DNA of 64,000 nt, taken from the NCBI GenBank assembly GCA_003222395.1, contig QHWB01000031.1, positions 312,501 to 376,500 on the forward strand, read 5' to 3'. The DNA comes from Acidobacteriota bacterium. Its GTDB lineage: Bacteria > Acidobacteriota > Vicinamibacteria > Vicinamibacterales > CAVVIG01. The notes below the pieces were generated by a model. It saw only the letters and a list, made by a program, of their open reading frames with translations. It ran no database searches and had not been told where the DNA came from. Position numbers and translations under genes: made by a program. Shown piece after piece: positions 61,718 through 64,000 of the stretch (position 1 is the first letter of the stretch; the number at the start of each line of letters is the position of its first letter).

Positions 61718-62482
61718 TCAGCCTCGGCCTCCGTTGAGCGCGAGCCACTCCGTCACCGCGTCGACGTTCCACTCGGACCACGGACGCCGCTGCCCCTGGC
61801 GAAAGAGGTCGCGCAGCTTGTGATGCTGATCGCCAATCGGCTGCTCGGCGTCGATCGTGATCATGTTGAAGATGATCGCCAGCGACTCGTACTCCTTGAT
61901 GACGCGCTTGATGAACCGGTAGTAGCTTTCGACCGGATCGACGAGATCGGTGACGTCGCGCCCCGACTCGTAGTAGTTGGGCGTGCGCGTCGCCGTGACG
62001 CGGCGGCTCGACGTGTCGGGTGTGACGGTGAAACAAAACACGAGGTCGGGCCAGAGCAGCGGCTGATACAGCTTCAGGACCCAATCGAGATCGAGACCGC
62101 GCGCGACGTCGCGGGCGAGGCCGGTGAAGAGAAACCGATCGGCAATCACCACCTTGCCGGCCCAGAGCGCCGGCAGCACCGTATGCTCGACGCGATGCCT
62201 GAAGTCGGCGGCGTGAAGTAGCGAGAACTCTTCCGGGCTCAGCGCCTGCACCGACTTGCGCGCCTTGATGATCGGCTTGATGAGCTCGGACGAATTCCAT
62301 TTGGTCGTGACGACTTCGTAGCCCTCCGTCTGCAGCCACGTCTTGAACAGCTTCCGCTGCGTCGTCTTTCCCGATCCGTCGGGGCCTTCGAACGCGATCA
62401 GAAAGCCGCGACGATCGGGATCGGTGAAGCGCGCGCGGGCGCGCTGCCGAAGCTGACGCAGCGTGGCGGGAGGCGTCGCCAT
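61718..62482 (-). CDS. Thymidylate kinase-family nucleotide kinase
   Basis: A 254-residue kinase. LIAFEGPDGSGKTTQRKLFK is a full Walker A; LLHAADFRHRVEHTVLPALWAGKVVIADRFLFTGLA carries the lid-side helix and the DR[YF] motif; PDLVFCFTVTPDTSSRR follows. A 20-residue N-terminal helix (LRQLRQRARARF) precedes the P-loop. True Tmk is about 210 residues and has a shorter N-terminus, so this may phosphorylate dTMP or a related substrate; it is not the canonical tmk by pattern alone. Next to it is a degenerate paralogue, so the pair could form a heterodimer (inference). Divergent from the RibD-C-like gene. Confidence 0.82.
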   Translation of the reverse strand: MATPPATLRQLRQRARARFTDPDRRGFLIAFEGPDGSGKTTQRKLFKTWLQTEGYEVVTTKWNSSELIKPIIKARKSVQALSPEEFSLLHAADFRHRVEHTVLPALWAGKVVIADRFLFTGLARDVARGLDLDWVLKLYQPLLWPDLVFCFTVTPDTSSRRVTATRTPNYYESGRDVTDLVDPVESYYRFIKRVIKEYESLAIIFNMITIDAEQPIGDQHHKLRDLFRQGQRRPWSEWNVDAVTEWLALNGGRG

Positions 62483-62572
62483 TTTTTAGCGCGCAAAGTT
62501 TACATCGCGAGCCACAGAATTCGAATCGCTGCCACGTCCCTGCCGCGAAAGGTGTCGTCCGGGTCGTACCGC

Positions 62573-62578
62573 TATAAT
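62573..62578 (+). promoter_or_regulatory. Perfect TATAAT -10 element
   Basis: TATAAT in the divergent gap between the kinase and the RibD-C-like gene. No good -35 is seen 17 bp upstream (AGGTGT). Transcription would start near 62585, ahead of the first possible starts (CTG 62598, GTG 62640). Confidence 0.45.
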
Positions 62579-62639
62579 CGCGACGGGGGCGCCGCAGCTG
62601 TCTCATCGCGAATCCGATCCCGACGCGGCCTGGACAATC

Positions 62640-63557
62640 GTGCTCGCCGCGGCGCGGCATGCCGAACGCCTCGCACACACGCATGAACAGTCGACGTTCG
62701 CCGTGACCGATGGCGGCCAGCTGCGAACGGTGACGCCAGAGCACACCGACGCCGTCCTCGAGTGGCGTCCCGGCGCCGGCTGGGCCCTCGCGCTTCGTGG
62801 CGATGACCCGCGCAGCGCCATCATCGACCTCTATCTCCCCATCTGCAGCGCGACCAGCGCGCGACCGGTGACGGTCGGTCACCTCGGTCAGAGCCTCGAC
62901 GGCTTCATCGCCACGCACGCCGGCGAATCGCGGTGGGTCACCGGGCACGAGAACATGGTGCACATGCACCGGCTCCGCGCGCTCTGCGACGCGGTCGTCG
63001 TCGGCTCGGGGACCGTGGCCGCCGACGATCCGCAGTTGACGACGCGACTCGTGGAGGGGCCGAATCCGCTGCGCGTGGTGCTCGATCCCGCACGCAGGCT
63101 GGGCGTTCACCACCGCGTGTTCACGGACGGATCGGCCGAAACGATCTACGTCTGCTCGCGCCCGCTCGTCCGCGCCGGCGAAGATCGTTTCGGCTGCGCG
63201 TCGATCGTCGGGCTCGAAGGCACCGCCGAGCGAATCGATCCGGCGGCGCTGATGCGGCTGCTGCGCGGCCGCGGATGCACGCGGGTCTTCGTCGAAGGCG
63301 GCGGCGTGACGGTGTCGATGTTCCTCGAAGCGAACCAGCTCGATCGCCTGCACATGACGATCGCGCCGCTGCTCATCGGCAACGGACGTCCGGCCATCAG
63401 GCTGCCGGCGCCGGCGGCGCTCGGCGACTGTCACCGCCCGCGATACCGCGTGTTCCGGATGGGCGGCGACGTCCTGTTCGATTGCGAGCTCGGCGTCCGC
63501 GCGGAGGACGAAGGGCCGGACGCCGGCGATCGTCCGCCGGTGACGCGCGTCGTGTAG
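62640..63557 (+). CDS. RibD C-terminal (DHFR-like) domain protein with N-terminal extension
   Basis: A 305-residue protein from GTG 62640. The main domain (about 80-295) reads RPVTVGHLGQSLDGFIATHAG, LRALCDAVVVGSGTVAADDP, RVVLDPARRLG and CTRVFVEGGGVTVSMFLEAN, which is the RibD-C/pyrimidine reductase pattern with its S-L-D-G and E-G-G motifs. The first 80 residues are a separate domain with histidines and WRPGAGWALALRG. Coding bias continues upstream of the GTG for about 14 codons (..HRESDPDAAWTI), so the true start may be CTG 62598. It could be a riboflavin-pathway or a diverged reductase; the deaminase half of RibD is absent. Confidence 0.78.
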   Translation: MLAAARHAERLAHTHEQSTFAVTDGGQLRTVTPEHTDAVLEWRPGAGWALALRGDDPRSAIIDLYLPICSATSARPVTVGHLGQSLDGFIATHAGESRWVTGHENMVHMHRLRALCDAVVVGSGTVAADDPQLTTRLVEGPNPLRVVLDPARRLGVHHRVFTDGSAETIYVCSRPLVRAGEDRFGCASIVGLEGTAERIDPAALMRLLRGRGCTRVFVEGGGVTVSMFLEANQLDRLHMTIAPLLIGNGRPAIRLPAPAALGDCHRPRYRVFRMGGDVLFDCELGVRAEDEGPDAGDRPPVTRVV

Positions 63558-63597
63558 TGGAATGTCGTTGCCACATCGGGCAGTCGTTCCACGGGCA

Positions 63598-63642
63598 CGA
63601 AGAGTTTCGTGTTTTTCGTGGTTTCGAATCTTCGTGATCAAG
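63598..63642. repeat. TTTCGTGTTTTTCGTGG short repeat
   Basis: ACGAAGAGTTTCGTGTTTTT-CGTGGTTTCG with a further CTTCGTGATC. The same string, CTTTCGTGTTTTTCGTGG, occurs in the first codons of the sco gene (about 40590-40620). No gene covers 63558-63686. Confidence 0.7.
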
Positions 63643-63686
63643 CAGCGTTTGCTGATTCAGCGAAGACGGTCAGCGAGCGTGAACAG

Positions 63687-64000
63687 CTAAGGCAGCCAGC
63701 CGCCGAGATCGTCGTGGCCGACGACGATCCGCGATCGATTCTGCGCAACGTGATCCTGTCGTCTGACACGCCAGCTTTGAATCATCGCCGACTCCTCCGG
63801 CGCGATCTCCGCCGCAGCTTCGGCCCATCCCTCAATCAACTCACGCTGCAGCGCGTGCATCTCTGATGGGAGCGCCCAGTCGCTCGGCTCGCGCGTCATG
63901 ACGTATCCGGCCGCGGCAAAGCAGCGCTCCGCTCGATCGACGGCGTCCGGTCCGGCCGCTCGGCCGAATCCCTTATCGTTCGCCCGCTGATGCCGGTTCA
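63687..64000 (-). CDS. C-terminal fragment, probably a SAM-dependent methyltransferase
   Basis: The frame is open to the window edge and ends at TAG 63689-63687. The last 103 residues include DAVDRAERCFAAAGYVMTRE, SDWALPSEMHALQRELIEGW and AEAAAEIAPEESAMIQSWRV. The combination of a helix, a 'Y-x-V-x-x-x-x-SDW-x-L' strand and a final amphipathic helix with ALQ..LIxGWAxAA is characteristic of the C-termini of a group of class I methyltransferases. The SAM-binding part is outside the window, so the family call is provisional. Confidence 0.5.
   Translation of the reverse strand, partial: NRHQRANDKGFGRAAGPDAVDRAERCFAAAGYVMTREPSDWALPSEMHALQRELIEGWAEAAAEIAPEESAMIQSWRVRRQDHVAQNRSRIVVGHDDLGGWLP

Overview
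The window is GC-rich DNA with dense, mostly one-exon bacterial genes, many of them joined by ATGA or TGATG stop/start overlaps. The gene content points to the Acidobacteriota, most likely a Vicinamibacteria-type soil or sediment lineage: very large Oar-like TonB-dependent receptors with an N-terminal carboxypeptidase-regulatory domain, an 800-residue duplicated-permease (ADOP/MacB-like) protein, S9, M61 and M20 secreted peptidases, and an Alternative Complex III plus caa3 oxidase operon. The phylum assignment is an inference from content. No rRNA, tRNA, CRISPR array or replication origin was recognised.

Layout. 1-12 kb: two transporters (one cut by the window edge; the other preceded by an overlapping 27-residue membrane micro-ORF), an argininosuccinate-lyase-type protein, an M20 peptidase, a coupled sugar-isomerase/exported nucleosidase pair, an exported rhodanese with an in-frame UGA, an FAD-linked oxidase and an M61 protease. 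12-31 kb: a methyltransferase-like protein, two TonB-dependent receptors, an SGNH hydrolase, a hybrid histidine kinase, an agmatinase-type hydrolase, an amino-acid permease, a glutaredoxin-like disulfide oxidoreductase with an in-frame UGA in its C-terminal CxxC site, a MetX-like hydrolase, an asparaginase and an S9 peptidase. 32-45 kb: one respiratory operon, actABCDEF, a small membrane protein, sco, coxBACD, encoding quinol:cytochrome c/oxygen oxidoreduction. 45-64 kb: a VOC protein, an aquaporin, an atypical subtilase, a second hybrid kinase, a four-gene run for surface-glycan precursor and glycosyl transfer (methyltransferase, Gfo/Idh/MocA, GT2, DegT), a cupin, two NHL propellers, a PilB-type ATPase, the ADOP permease, a PLD-like protein, a CotH remnant, two thymidylate-kinase-like genes, a RibD-C-like protein and a truncated methyltransferase-like gene.

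Two things stand out. First, two thiol-redox proteins 16 kb apart (rhodanese, 7.3-7.7 kb; PDO-type protein, 23.2-23.9 kb) each carry a single UGA exactly where the family has a functional cysteine, the frame continues to a normal end, and each UGA is followed at the right distance by a hairpin with a GU-containing apical loop like a bacterial SECIS. They are very probably selenoproteins that a standard annotation would truncate. Second, the window is full of short dispersed repeats of at least eight kinds, including three elements of about 150-230 bp bounded by inverted CCACAGAGACAC-type ends and filled with hairpins that close on GNA triloops. These repeats run into genes: they supply stop codons and C-termini, three different kinds are inserted in frame in actB, and several signal peptides are wholly or partly written in repeat sequence.
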